Shown here piece after piece: positions 27,979-36,511 of a DNA stretch of 64,000 nt. The stretch is from Rhodospirillales bacterium. Its GTDB lineage: Bacteria; Pseudomonadota; Alphaproteobacteria; Rhodospirillales; Magnetovibrionaceae. The DNA is taken from contig JANLGW010000024.1 in NCBI GenBank assembly GCA_024653965.1, positions 1-64,000 of the forward strand, given 5' to 3'. A model generated the notes under the pieces. That model ran no database searches. It saw only the letters and a program-made list of their open reading frames with translations, and was not told the origin of the DNA. Each line of letters starts with the position of its first letter. Position 1 is the stretch's first letter. The translations under genes were made by a program, and so were the position numbers.

Positions 27979-29238
27979 ATGACGGGTCTACAAGATGACT
28001 GTTTTAAGATCGGCGACGATCTGCTGCCCTTCGAAGACGGATTGAAGATCCTTAAAGCCCGCGCCCATCGGGTCGTGGGCAGCGAAATAGTGCCGCTTAT
28101 CCAGGCCTTGGGGCGGGTTCTGGCCGAAGATATCCAATCTTCGCTGAATGTTCCACCCCACGACAATTCTGCCGTGGATGGTTACGCGGTGCGGTTTTCC
28201 GATCTGTCGCAAACGACCGAAACGCGACTGCCCGTCACCGCGCGCATCGCTGCGGGCCATCCGTTGGGGCGGTGTACTGAGCCCGGCGAGGCGGCGCAGA
28301 TTTTTACCGGCGCGCCGGTGCCGGACGGCATGGATACGATTTTCATGCAAGAGGACGTGGCGCTGGATGGCGATGCCGTTCTGTTGCCGCCGGGCATTCG
28401 GCCAAGCGCGAACCGTCGGCTGAAGGGCGAGGACGTCAAACAAGGCGATGTCATCTTGCGCGCCGGTCAGGTTCTGCGCGCCCAGGAAATCGGTTTGGCG
28501 GCATCGGTGGGTCTGGGCCAGCTTAAGGTCTGTAAGCGGTTGCGCGCGGCGGTTTTTTCCACCGGGGACGAGATCGCCGATCCGTCCGATGGCAGGGCTA
28601 ACGTAGGCGCGGTCTTCGACGTCAACCGCTATTCCATCGCCGCGCTGCTGCGGGGGCTCGGTTGCGAGGTCACGGATCTGGGTATTTTGTCGGACAAGGT
28701 GGGCGAAATTCGCTCCGCCCTGCATGACGCCGCGCCGGGGCACGATTTGATCCTCACCTCGGGCGGCGTCAGCCTCGGTGAAGAAGATCACATTACCCGC
28801 GTGGTCGAAAGTTTGGGTTCCATTGATTTTTGGCGGTTGGCCATCAAGCCGGGCCGCCCGATGGCGCTGGGCAAGATCGTCGATACCGCGTTTGTCGGCC
28901 TGCCCGGCAATCCGGTGGCGGCGATGGTGACGTTCATGCGCATCGCCCGTCCGTTGGTGCTGATTTTGGCGGGGCGTATGGATGTCGATCCGCATGTGTT
29001 CAAGGTGCCTGCCGGTTTTGCGATGCACAAAAAATCCGGTCGGCGGGAATGGCTGCGCGCCAGCTTGCAGGCGGACGCGGGCGGAACGCTGTGCGCCATG
29101 CTGTATCCGCATCGGGGTTCGGGCATGCTGACGTCGATGGTGGCGTCTCATGGGCTGGTGGAATTGCCTGAAGATGTGGCGGTTGTCGAGGAAGGGCAGT
29201 TGGTCGATTTTCTGCCCTATGCGGAGATGACGCAGTGA
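27979..29238 (+). CDS. moeA: Molybdopterin molybdenumtransferase
   Basis: 419 residues. PPHDNSAVDGYAVR near residue 55, the FTGAPVPDGMDTIFMQED block, the MPT-binding FSTGDEIADP and LTSGGVSLGEEDH, and PGNPVAAMVTF late on; the final 70 residues form the domain IV barrel. It inserts molybdate into adenylylated molybdopterin. The end overlaps moaD by four bases; moaE follows, so the three work in one operon for molybdenum cofactor. Confidence 0.96.
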   Translation: MTGLQDDCFKIGDDLLPFEDGLKILKARAHRVVGSEIVPLIQALGRVLAEDIQSSLNVPPHDNSAVDGYAVRFSDLSQTTETRLPVTARIAAGHPLGRCTEPGEAAQIFTGAPVPDGMDTIFMQEDVALDGDAVLLPPGIRPSANRRLKGEDVKQGDVILRAGQVLRAQEIGLAASVGLGQLKVCKRLRAAVFSTGDEIADPSDGRANVGAVFDVNRYSIAALLRGLGCEVTDLGILSDKVGEIRSALHDAAPGHDLILTSGGVSLGEEDHITRVVESLGSIDFWRLAIKPGRPMALGKIVDTAFVGLPGNPVAAMVTFMRIARPLVLILAGRMDVDPHVFKVPAGFAMHKKSGRREWLRASLQADAGGTLCAMLYPHRGSGMLTSMVASHGLVELPEDVAVVEEGQLVDFLPYAEMTQ

Positions 29239-29486
29239 AAATTTTGTATTTCGCGTGGCTTAAAGAAAAAACCAAGGTGAGCGAAGAAACGCTTTCTTTG
29301 CCCAAAGGCGTGCGTGACGTTGCGGGTCTGGTGGCGGCATTGAAGGCGCGCGGCGGCGGTTTTGCCGAAGCCTTTGCAAATGAAGCCATCGTGCGTGTTG
29401 CGGTCAATCAAGAGCATGTCGGTTTCGATCACGCCGTAGCGGATGGCGACGAAGTGGCGTTTTTCCCCCCCGTGACAGGAGGATGA
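29235..29486 (+). CDS. moaD: Molybdopterin synthase sulfur carrier subunit
   Basis: 83 residues, ubiquitin-like fold, starting from a GTG that overlaps the moeA stop. The C-terminal PPVTGG ends in the Gly-Gly that is adenylylated and turned into a thiocarboxylate. KILYFAWLKEKTKVSEETLSL and AVNQEHVGFDHAVADGDEVAFF fit MoaD. It donates sulfur to cyclic pyranopterin within the MoaD2-MoaE2 complex; moaE lies six bases downstream. Confidence 0.95.
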   Translation: MKILYFAWLKEKTKVSEETLSLPKGVRDVAGLVAALKARGGGFAEAFANEAIVRVAVNQEHVGFDHAVADGDEVAFFPPVTGG

Positions 29487-29492
29487 TCGGGC

Positions 29493-29945
29493 ATGATTTT
29501 TGTTCAGGAACACGACTTCGATCCGGGCGATGAAATTGCCAAACTGTCGGCGGGCAATACGCATGTTGGCGGCGTCTGCGTATTTGTCGGGCTGGTGCGT
29601 GATTTTGCCGATGACGGCGCTTTGCAAGCGATGACGCTGGAACACTATCCGGGTATGACGCAAAAGCAGCTTGAAGCCATCGAGCGCGAGGCGCTTGAGC
29701 GCTGGCCGTTGGACGCGACGGTGATCATCCACCGTTATGGTCGCTTGCAACCGGGCGAGCGCATCGTCTTGGTCGGCGCTGCTTCGGCGCACCGCGAAGC
29801 GGCGTTCGAGGCGTGTCATTTTTTGATCGACTGGCTCAAAACCAAAGCGCCGTTTTGGAAAAAAGAAGAAACCCAAGGCCGGGAGCATTGGGTTGACGCC
29901 AAGCATACCGATGACGCGGCGGCTCTGCGCTGGAATAAGAAATAA
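29493..29945 (+). CDS. moaE: Molybdopterin synthase catalytic subunit
   Basis: 150 residues. GGVCVFVGLVRDFADD, LEHYPGMTQKQLEAI, IIHRYGRLQPGE and ASAHREAAFEACHFLIDWLK cover the conserved MoaE core; KTKAPFWKKE holds the active Lys residues that bind MoaD's tail and substrate. Together with MoaD it makes molybdopterin. It sits last in the moeA-moaD-moaE group. Confidence 0.96.
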   Translation: MIFVQEHDFDPGDEIAKLSAGNTHVGGVCVFVGLVRDFADDGALQAMTLEHYPGMTQKQLEAIEREALERWPLDATVIIHRYGRLQPGERIVLVGAASAHREAAFEACHFLIDWLKTKAPFWKKEETQGREHWVDAKHTDDAAALRWNKK

Positions 29946-29959
29946 AAAGGGGGACGGCT

Positions 29960-30811
29960 ATGGCGGACAAGCCTGGTAAAAAGAGTGACGTGGAAAATGG
30001 AGTGGATCATACGAAGTCCATCCCGGCGTATTTCAATGTCGATTTCATCAAAAGCCGGGCGGGTCGCCCGTTGCGCATTCTGTCGGAGTTTTTGGAGCCC
30101 GAGGCACGCTTCGAGCGGCTCAATATCTCCGATACGATCGTGTTTTTCGGCTCCGCGCGCATTCGTTCGCGCGAGGTGGCCGAAGCGGCTTTGGAATCGG
30201 CGAAAAAACACGGCGGCGACATTCAGCGCGCCGAACAGACGTTGGAGATGTCGCGCTATTACGAAGAAGCGCGGGTTTTAAGCTGCCGCCTGACCGAATG
30301 GTCCAAGGGGCTAAAGGGGCGCGTCAAACGGTTCGTCATCTGTACCGGCGGCGGCCCCGGCATCATGGAAGCGGCGAACCGCGGCGCCCACGACGCCAAG
30401 GGTGACAACGTGGGGCTTAATATTTCGCTGCCGTTCGAGCAAAGCGGCAATCCTTACACCACGCACGGCTTGAATTTCTATTTCCATTATTTTTTCATGC
30501 GCAAGTTTTGGTTTGCCTATCCGGCCAAGGCGGTGGTGATCTTCCCCGGCGGTTACGGCACGATGGACGAGTTTTTTGAATTGCTGACGTTGATTTCGAC
30601 CAAAAAAATGGTCAAACCGATGCCGGTCGTGTTGTATGGCACGAAATATTGGGATGAAATATTGAATCTCGACGCGATGGTGAAATACGGCACCATTTCA
30701 CCTAGCGATTTGGAACTGTTTTACCGCACCGACAACGTCGATGATGCGTTTACGTTCCTTACCGATAAACTGAGCGAACATCACATCGATAAACCCGGTG
30801 GGGCGATGTGA
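29960..30811 (+). CDS. LOG family protein (large form)
   Basis: 283 residues. The LOG/lysine-decarboxylase-like signatures are present: GGGPGIMEAANRGAHDA and PGGYGTMDEFFELLTLI. Small LOG proteins are cytokinin riboside 5'-monophosphate phosphoribohydrolases; this longer bacterial form adds about 80 N-terminal residues (PLRILSEFLEPEARFERLNI) and probably cleaves nucleotide 5'-monophosphates to base and ribose phosphate, but its substrate is not known. It follows moaE by 14 bases with a strong ribosome site (AAAGGGGG). Confidence 0.85.
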   Translation: MADKPGKKSDVENGVDHTKSIPAYFNVDFIKSRAGRPLRILSEFLEPEARFERLNISDTIVFFGSARIRSREVAEAALESAKKHGGDIQRAEQTLEMSRYYEEARVLSCRLTEWSKGLKGRVKRFVICTGGGPGIMEAANRGAHDAKGDNVGLNISLPFEQSGNPYTTHGLNFYFHYFFMRKFWFAYPAKAVVIFPGGYGTMDEFFELLTLISTKKMVKPMPVVLYGTKYWDEILNLDAMVKYGTISPSDLELFYRTDNVDDAFTFLTDKLSEHHIDKPGGAM

Positions 30812-30820
30812 CTGACGCCC

Positions 30821-30838
30821 AGAGTGCGATCGCACTCT
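30821..30838. repeat. 18-bp perfect palindrome, dispersed intergenic repeat
   Basis: AGAGTGCGATCGCACTCT followed by AACAC, ten bases after the LOG gene. The same outer sequence occurs at 42151-42215, where a 12-bp stem-loop sits in the middle. It is followed by a GC-rich segment with two copies of GGACGGCGCGATGT-like sequence (about 30852-30892). It may be a REP-type element or a protein-binding site. Confidence 0.5.
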
Positions 30839-30895
30839 AACACACTGGCTGGACGGCGCGATGTGTGTGCCGCGCCGGGGACGGCGCGATGTAAC

Positions 30896-30940
30896 AAAAA
30901 ACCGGATGCAGGAGGAACCCGCATCCGGTTTTTTATTTTT
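30896..30940. terminator. Bidirectional terminator between the LOG gene and ilvE
   Basis: AAAAAACCGGATGC, a loop of 11 bases, GCATCCGGTTTTTT then more T: a strong stem with A runs before and T runs after, in the gap between two converging genes. Confidence 0.9.
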
Positions 30941-30957
30941 AGACGATGGCGACTGCG

Positions 30958-31866
30958 TTACTGGGCTGCGGCTTCGATGGGCGTGCGTCCGACCAGTTTT
31001 TCATAGTCCGCACGCAATGTTTTGGTGATCTCGCCGACGCTGTAGGTGTGCTCGTCGATTTTGCCCACCGGGGTGACTTCTGCCGCGGTGCCGGACAAAA
31101 ACACCTCGGTCATTTTGGCCAGTTCTTCGGGCAAGATGGTGCGTTCAACCACTTCGATGCCGCGCGCGTGCGCCAAATCGATCACGGTTTTCCGGGTGAT
31201 ACCGTCCAAGAAACAGTCGGGGATGGGGGTGTGCAGCTTGCCGTCGCCCATGACCATGAAGATGTTGGCACCCGTCGCTTCGGCCACGTGGCCGCGATAG
31301 TCGAGCATGAGGGAATCGGTGGCGCCGGATTTTTCCGCATCGTGTTTGCTCAGCGTGGCGATCATATAAAGACCGCTGGCCTTGGCGTGTACCGGGGCGG
31401 TGTTGGCGGCGGGCCTGCGCCACTTCGAGATGTTGAGGCTGATGCCCTTGTTGCGCGCTTCGGGCGAGAAGTAGCTGGGCCATTCCCACGCCGCCACGGC
31501 CAAGTGGATGGTGTTGGACTGTGCGGCCACGCCCATCATTTCGCTGCCGCGCCACGCGATGGGGCGCAGATAACCGTCGGTGATGTTGTTGACCGTGCAG
31601 GCGTCGATGCAGGCCTGATTGAGCTGCTCCAGGCTGAAGGGAATCTCGAAGCCCATGATCTCGGCGGATGCGAACAGGCGTTTGGAGTGTTCGTTCAGCT
31701 TGAAGATTTTGCCGCCGTACATGCGCACGCCTTCGAAGACGGCCGAGCCGTAATGCAGGGCATGGGTCAGCAGATGCACCTTGGCGTCACGCCAGGGGGT
31801 CATTTTGCCATCAAACCAGATGTGGCCATCACGATCGTCGTAAGCAGGTCCCGCCATAATTTTCAC
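30958..31866 (-). CDS. ilvE: Branched-chain amino acid aminotransferase
   Basis: 302 residues, fold-type IV PLP enzyme. Start MAGPAYDDRDGHIWFDGKM from an internal ATG fits the family better than the upstream MKIM, which adds three residues. HALHYGSAVFEGVRMYGG, the Schiff-base Lys in HAKASGLYM, EATGANIFMV and TPIPDCFLDGITRKTV are all IlvE signatures. It catalyses the last step of Leu, Ile and Val synthesis. It diverges from the MarR gene across a 137-base gap. Confidence 0.95.
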   Translation of the reverse strand: MKIMAGPAYDDRDGHIWFDGKMTPWRDAKVHLLTHALHYGSAVFEGVRMYGGKIFKLNEHSKRLFASAEIMGFEIPFSLEQLNQACIDACTVNNITDGYLRPIAWRGSEMMGVAAQSNTIHLAVAAWEWPSYFSPEARNKGISLNISKWRRPAANTAPVHAKASGLYMIATLSKHDAEKSGATDSLMLDYRGHVAEATGANIFMVMGDGKLHTPIPDCFLDGITRKTVIDLAHARGIEVVERTILPEELAKMTEVFLSGTAAEVTPVGKIDEHTYSVGEITKTLRADYEKLVGRTPIEAAAQ

Positions 31867-31890
31867 CTAAGAACTAAAAGTTGCGATTGG

Positions 31891-31903
31891 GTAATAAAAT
31901 TAC
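31891..31903. promoter_or_regulatory. Inverted repeat in the ilvE/marR divergent promoter region
   Basis: GTAAT-AAA-ATTAC is a perfect 5-bp inverted repeat just upstream of ilvE; a second small palindrome, CATATATG, lies near 31955. Either could bind the MarR-family protein encoded next door, since that family usually controls its own divergent region. Weak evidence. Confidence 0.3.
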
Positions 31904-32003
31904 ATTGCCTGACTCTCATCGGGAATGTTGTTGCGTTTTTTACCAGTCTTGTGCATATATGTCAATAAGGCTGACTTATTTTTTTAGGAGCGATGGACTC
32001 GCC

Positions 32004-32498
32004 ATGACCTCACCGTTTTCGGACTTGGATCCTTATCTGTCGGACGAAGAAGTGCGTCAGGCGTTGGAACTGTTGTTTTTCGCGTACCGCGACTTCACCG
32101 GCGAGCCGGACGCACTGTTGGCCTCCGATGGCTTCGGACGTGCGCACCATCGTGTGATTTATTTTGTCAAACGCAACCCGATGATCACCGTGAACAGGCT
32201 GCTGGGCATTTTGCAGATCACCAAACAAAGCCTGTCGCGGGTGTTGAGCCAGTTGGTGAGCGAGGGTTATATCAATCAAGAAACCGATGGCGGGGATCGC
32301 CGCCGCCGCACCTTGACGCTGACGGCCAAGGGCGAGGCCCTGGAAGGCAAGTTGACGGGCTGTCAGGGCGCACGCATTCGCCGCGCCTATCGCGCTGCGG
32401 GCGCGGATGCGGTTAGAGGATTTAAAACGGTGCTGGCCCAGATCATTAATGAAGACGACCGGGGGCGTTTTACCGGTGGTGGACCGCACACCGTATAA
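32004..32498 (+). CDS. MarR-family regulator, PetP-like
   Basis: 164 residues from the ATG at 32004. A winged helix-turn-helix at about 50-110: PMITVNRLLGILQITKQSLS then VLSQLVSEGYINQETDGGDR with the DxRRR wing. Placement directly before an OmpR-type response regulator matches the petP-petR pair of Rhodobacter capsulatus, where both are needed for cytochrome bc1 expression. In this window the petABC genes lie 20 kb away. AGGAG lies 13 bases upstream, rather far. Confidence 0.8.
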   Translation: MTSPFSDLDPYLSDEEVRQALELLFFAYRDFTGEPDALLASDGFGRAHHRVIYFVKRNPMITVNRLLGILQITKQSLSRVLSQLVSEGYINQETDGGDRRRRTLTLTAKGEALEGKLTGCQGARIRRAYRAAGADAVRGFKTVLAQIINEDDRGRFTGGGPHTV

Positions 32499-32556
32499 GC
32501 GGGTACAGTCTGATCGGTTTTAACACTATAGGGTATCGGGGGAGCATGGGGGCGGC

Positions 32557-33255
32557 ATGGAAGAAGATCTTCCCCACATTTTGGTGGTAGACGACGATCA
32601 GCGTCTGCGCAAACTTCTCAGGCAGTATCTGAGCGAGCACGGTTACATCGTGCTTACCGCCGAACATGCCGAGGATGCGCGCACCAAGCTGGCGTCGTTT
32701 GCGTTCGATTTGATCGTGTTGGATTTAATGATGCCCGGCGAAAGCGGTCTCGACTTCGCCGCGGGTTTTCGAACCACCTCCGATGTGCCGATTTTGATGC
32801 TCACCGCCATGGGCGAAACGGAAGATCGTATTCGTGGGCTTGAAGCGGGGGCGGACGATTACCTCACCAAACCGTTCGAGCCGCGCGAATTGCTGCTGCG
32901 CATCAATGCAATTTTGAAACGTTCCCCCCGCCCTGAGGCGCAAAACGACGGCCCGCGCGCAATCTCCATGGGGGCGGCGAGTTTTGATCTCGATCGCGGC
33001 GAATTGAGCATCGACGGCAAACCGCAGCGCCTGACCAGTCAGGAAGTGCAGTTGTTGAAAGTGCTGGCGGAACAACCCGGTCAGACCTTTTCGCGCGACG
33101 ACTTGATGGCGCAGACCGGGGGCGCTCAATCGGGCGGCGGGCGCGCGGTGGACGTTCAGGTCACGCGCCTGCGGCGCAAAATTGAACCCGATCCCAAGCT
33201 GCCCCGGTATCTGCAAACCGTGCGTGGCAAGGGCTACGTGCTGTTGCCGGATTAG
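32557..33255 (+). CDS. OmpR/PetR-family response regulator
   Basis: 232 residues. Receiver domain with LVVDDDQRLRKLL, phospho-Asp in LIVLDLMMPGESG, Thr in MLTAMGE and Lys in YLTKPFEP; C-terminal winged helix (LTSQEVQLLKVLAEQPGQ, VDVQVTRLRRKIEPDPK, TVRGKGYVLLPD). It should bind DNA as a phosphorylated dimer. The kinase gene follows after eight bases and the MarR gene lies 58 bases upstream, the petP-petR arrangement extended by a kinase. Confidence 0.92.
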   Translation: MEEDLPHILVVDDDQRLRKLLRQYLSEHGYIVLTAEHAEDARTKLASFAFDLIVLDLMMPGESGLDFAAGFRTTSDVPILMLTAMGETEDRIRGLEAGADDYLTKPFEPRELLLRINAILKRSPRPEAQNDGPRAISMGAASFDLDRGELSIDGKPQRLTSQEVQLLKVLAEQPGQTFSRDDLMAQTGGAQSGGGRAVDVQVTRLRRKIEPDPKLPRYLQTVRGKGYVLLPD

Positions 33256-33263
33256 GGGGAGAA

Positions 33264-34583
33264 ATGGCTTTATCCACGATGCTGAAACCCTATCTGCCCA
33301 AAAGCCTATTGGGGCGGTCGGTCTTGATTATCGTCATGCCGCTGATTTTGCTGCAGGTCATCAGCGCCACCGTCTTTTTTGAAAACCACTGGAACAAGGT
33401 TGGGCGACGGTTGGCGTTGGACGTCGCGGGGGAAATTGCCTTGCTGATCGATGTTGCCCGCGATACCGCCGATGGCGCCGAACTTGATACCTTGTTTAAG
33501 CGGGCCGCGCTCATGCTGCAGTTGGAAGTGTCTTATGAACCGGGTGCGGTTTTGTCCAATACGGACAAGTTTGGAGAAAGTATTTTAGTGGGGCAATTGA
33601 CCGCCGCCATGAATGAGGTGGTGAACCGGCCCCATCGCATCGATGCAGATACTCAAGATCGGTTTGTTGAAATCGACGTGCAGTTGGCGGAAGGTGTGTT
33701 GAACGTCGTCGTGCCCAATAAACGGCTGTTTTCCACCACCACTTATGTGTTCGTGTTGTGGATGGCGGGAACTTCGATGCTGCTGTTTGGCGTGGCGGTG
33801 ATCTTCATGCGCAACCAGGTGCGCCCCATTCGCCGTCTGGCTCAGGCGGCGAACGATTTTGGTATGGGCCGCGACAGCCCCAAATTCAAACCCGAGGGTG
33901 CTTCGGAAGTGCGCCGCGCCGCGGTGGCATTTATCGCCATGCGCAATCGCATCAAACGCCACATTCAGCAGCGCACCGACATGCTGGCCGGGGTATCGCA
34001 CGATTTGCGTACGCCGCTTACGCGCATGAAACTGCAATTGGCGATGATGGGCGAAACGTCCGGCGTGGATGAGCTTAATTCCGATGTCCTCGATATGGAG
34101 CATATGCTGGAAGAATATCTCGCTTTCGCCCGGGGCGAGGGCGGGGAAAAGGTGGTCGAGGCGAATCTGAGCGAGATGCTCGGCGAGATTGTCGCTCAAG
34201 CACGGCGCAAAGGCGGGGCCATCGATTTGCATACCGAAGGCGACATCGTTGCGCCGGTGAGGGTCAATGCGCTGAAGCGGGCGTTGACCAATTTGGTCGA
34301 CAATTCGGTGCGCCATGCCGACCATATCTCCATCCGCTTGAGGCTGCGCGGCGAAATGGCGGAATGTGTCATCGACGATGACGGCCCCGGCATTCCCGCC
34401 GACAAACGCGAAGAGGTGTTCAAGCCGTTTTTTCGGTTGGATACATCACGCAATTCACAAACCGGCGGTGTTGGCCTTGGCATGACCATCGCCCGCGATG
34501 CGATCCGCGGTCACGGCGGAGACGTGGTGCTCGATGATGCTCCAGGCGGGGGCTTGCGGGTCAAGGTAATTTTGCCCTTATAG
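33264..34583 (+). CDS. EnvZ-type sensor histidine kinase
   Basis: 439 residues. Two membrane helices (about 20-38, VLIIVMPLILLQVISATVFF; about 160-182, VFVLWMAGTSMLLFGVAVIF) enclose a periplasmic domain of about 120 residues; then HAMP (RNQVRPIRRLAQAANDFGMG), the H-box VSHDLRTPLTRMKLQLAM and a HATPase domain (LTNLVDNSVRHAD, DDDGPGIP, GGVGLGMTIARDAIRGHGG). Eight bases after the OmpR-type gene, so they are a cognate pair. Stimulus unknown. Confidence 0.92.
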   Translation: MALSTMLKPYLPKSLLGRSVLIIVMPLILLQVISATVFFENHWNKVGRRLALDVAGEIALLIDVARDTADGAELDTLFKRAALMLQLEVSYEPGAVLSNTDKFGESILVGQLTAAMNEVVNRPHRIDADTQDRFVEIDVQLAEGVLNVVVPNKRLFSTTTYVFVLWMAGTSMLLFGVAVIFMRNQVRPIRRLAQAANDFGMGRDSPKFKPEGASEVRRAAVAFIAMRNRIKRHIQQRTDMLAGVSHDLRTPLTRMKLQLAMMGETSGVDELNSDVLDMEHMLEEYLAFARGEGGEKVVEANLSEMLGEIVAQARRKGGAIDLHTEGDIVAPVRVNALKRALTNLVDNSVRHADHISIRLRLRGEMAECVIDDDGPGIPADKREEVFKPFFRLDTSRNSQTGGVGLGMTIARDAIRGHGGDVVLDDAPGGGLRVKVILPL

Positions 34584-34639
34584 GCGAGATGGGTTAATCT
34601 GAATTCTGCAGAGTGGCGCGATAAAATGGGGAAAGTTCA

Positions 34640-35044
34640 ATGAAATCCATTAAATGGAATCTCGATCTTTCCGTGGGCATCGAAGAAATCGACGAAGACC
34701 ACCGGCGCTTGATCAAATGCCTCGATGATCTGTTTACGGCCTGTTCTGTCGGACAGGGGCCGCAGGTGTTGACGGACATCTTGCAACGTCTGCAGCAATA
34801 CACCCGTGAACACTTTTCCCATGAAGAAGACTACATGCAAAAAATCGCGTATCCCATCCTTGAGGAACACCGCGCGCTGCATACCGAACTGGTGTCGGAA
34901 TTGGATGACATCATCGAACAGCACAAACTGGGCGATACCCACGAATTGAGCAATCAGACGCTTCAGTTTTTGGAAGACTGGCTCACCCATCATATCCTGA
35001 TCGAAGACAAAAAAATCGGAAAGTTTTTGGGCGCGGCGCAGTGA
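34640..35044 (+). CDS. Bacteriohemerythrin
   Basis: 134 residues. The diiron ligand pattern is complete: His in DEDHRRLI, HFSHEEDYM with the His and Glu, EEHRALH, and HHILIEDKKIGKF near the end, giving five His and two acidic ligands. Such proteins bind O2 reversibly and serve as oxygen carriers or sensors in microaerophiles. It follows the kinase gene by 56 bases and may share its transcript; no fused sensor domain is present. Confidence 0.93.
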   Translation: MKSIKWNLDLSVGIEEIDEDHRRLIKCLDDLFTACSVGQGPQVLTDILQRLQQYTREHFSHEEDYMQKIAYPILEEHRALHTELVSELDDIIEQHKLGDTHELSNQTLQFLEDWLTHHILIEDKKIGKFLGAAQ

Positions 35045-35054
35045 GCGACTTATT

Positions 35055-35864
35055 CTAACTGGCCAGTTCGCGCGAACGCTTCGTCGCGGCGGCGATGGCT
35101 TCGGTCATCAATTCTTTAAGGCCGTGACTGCCCATTAGGATGCCGAGCGCGGCCGCCGTGGTGCCGCCGGGCGAGGTAACGTTTTCGCGCAAAGTCGAGG
35201 CGGCCAACGGCGATTGGTGCAGCAATTCGCCTGAGCCCGCCACCGTAGCGCGCGCCAGTTTATCGGAAAGTTCGGGGCTCAAGCCCGCCATGCGTCCGGC
35301 ATGGCTCATGGCTTCGGCCAACAAAAAAACATACGCCGGCCCGCTGCCCGACAGCGCGGTAACGGCGTCGAGCAGCTTTTCGTCATCGACCCATTCGACC
35401 AGCCCCACCGCGCTCAGAAGTTTCTTGCACAAAGCGACTTGGGCGGCGCTGACGTTTTTATTGGGGCAACCCACCGTAATGCCGCGGCCCACGCTGGCCG
35501 GGGTGTTGGGCATGGTGCGCACGATGGCGGCGTGTTCGCCTAAGATGGCTTCAAAACTGGCGATGGTCTTACCCGCCGCGATGGATAGGAAGACGGGTTT
35601 GGTGGCGACCAACTTGGCGTAAGGTGGCAAGACCTCGGCCATGACCTGCGGTTTGACCGCCACCACCACCACATCGGGCGCATAACCCTCGGGCAGTTGC
35701 TCGGCGGAGGCAACGGCATTGACGCCAAAACGCTGAGCGAAGTCTTTTGCGGCTTGTGGGTTGGGTTCGACGATGGTCACGTCTTTGGGCGAAACACCCT
35801 GGTCGAGCCAGCCCGCCAGCAACGCGCCGCCCATTTTACCGCAACCGACCAAAAGCAAGGTCAC
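35055..35864 (-). CDS. proC: Pyrroline-5-carboxylate reductase
   Basis: 269 residues. LLLVGCGKMGGALLAGWL is the NADPH site, VVAVKPQVMAEVL and RTMPNTPASVGRGIT follow, and the C-terminal half has SGSGPAYVFLLAEAM and SPGGTTAAALGIL, the dimer and substrate region. It makes proline from pyrroline-5-carboxylate, completing the pathway begun by proB and proA at 12-14.6 kb. Its ATG lies four bases after the ybjN stop. Confidence 0.96.
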   Translation of the reverse strand: MTLLLVGCGKMGGALLAGWLDQGVSPKDVTIVEPNPQAAKDFAQRFGVNAVASAEQLPEGYAPDVVVVAVKPQVMAEVLPPYAKLVATKPVFLSIAAGKTIASFEAILGEHAAIVRTMPNTPASVGRGITVGCPNKNVSAAQVALCKKLLSAVGLVEWVDDEKLLDAVTALSGSGPAYVFLLAEAMSHAGRMAGLSPELSDKLARATVAGSGELLHQSPLAASTLRENVTSPGGTTAAALGILMGSHGLKELMTEAIAAATKRSRELAS

Positions 35865-35868
35865 GGCC

Positions 35869-36372
35869 TTAAGCCTCGCCCACGGTTTCCAAAAGTGCGG
35901 CGTCCATGGCTTCCTTGGCGCTGCGCCCGCCCCAGATGACGAATTGGAACGCGGGGTAGAACCGCTCGCACTCGTAAAGCGCGGTTTCCACCATGTCTTG
36001 GATTTGTCCGATGGTTGGCACCTTGGCGCCGCGCAACGGCAGGGCGTGGCGGAACATCGGTAGGCCTTCGTCGATCCAGATGGTGAAATGCCCCAGCCAC
36101 AGGTTTTCGTTGGCCAGCATCAGCAATTCGTGAACCGCTTGGCGTTTGGCGGGCTGGATGCGCATGTCGAAGGCGCAGGTCAGCTGCATCGCTTCGGCGC
36201 TTTCGCTCCAGGTGAAATAAAGGCTGTAATCGCACCACTTGCCGGGTACTTGGGCGGCGATTTCGGTGTCGCAGTTGCGTTCTGCTTGCCATTCGTAGAG
36301 GCCGACGGCGCGTTCCACCACGTCCATGGGGTGGTGTTCGGGCATTTCAAAAGCGCGGTGCATGGTCGGCAT
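35869..36372 (-). CDS. YbjN domain-containing protein
   Basis: 167 residues from the ATG at 36372, preceded by AAGAGGGG; an in-frame GTG seven codons earlier lacks a ribosome site. The YbjN fold is recognised from ERAVGLYEWQAERNCDTEIAA, YFTWSESAEAMQLTCAFDMRI, ELLMLANENLWLGHFTIW and a C-terminal acidic segment. The family resembles type III chaperones and probably binds other proteins; no reaction is known. It is cotranscribed with proC, a conserved pairing in alphaproteobacteria. Confidence 0.82.
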   Translation of the reverse strand: MPTMHRAFEMPEHHPMDVVERAVGLYEWQAERNCDTEIAAQVPGKWCDYSLYFTWSESAEAMQLTCAFDMRIQPAKRQAVHELLMLANENLWLGHFTIWIDEGLPMFRHALPLRGAKVPTIGQIQDMVETALYECERFYPAFQFVIWGGRSAKEAMDAALLETVGEA

Positions 36373-36511
36373 GTTAGCCCCCTCTTGGTCCACTTCATGT
36401 ATGCCTTGTTGGCATGAGCACTAAATGTAGTGTGCGTAAGGGGGGGGTGAGTCGCAAGCGGACTCCGTGCCTTTTTTGTGGATAATCCCGATGTTTTTTA
36501 GAAGATTGATG

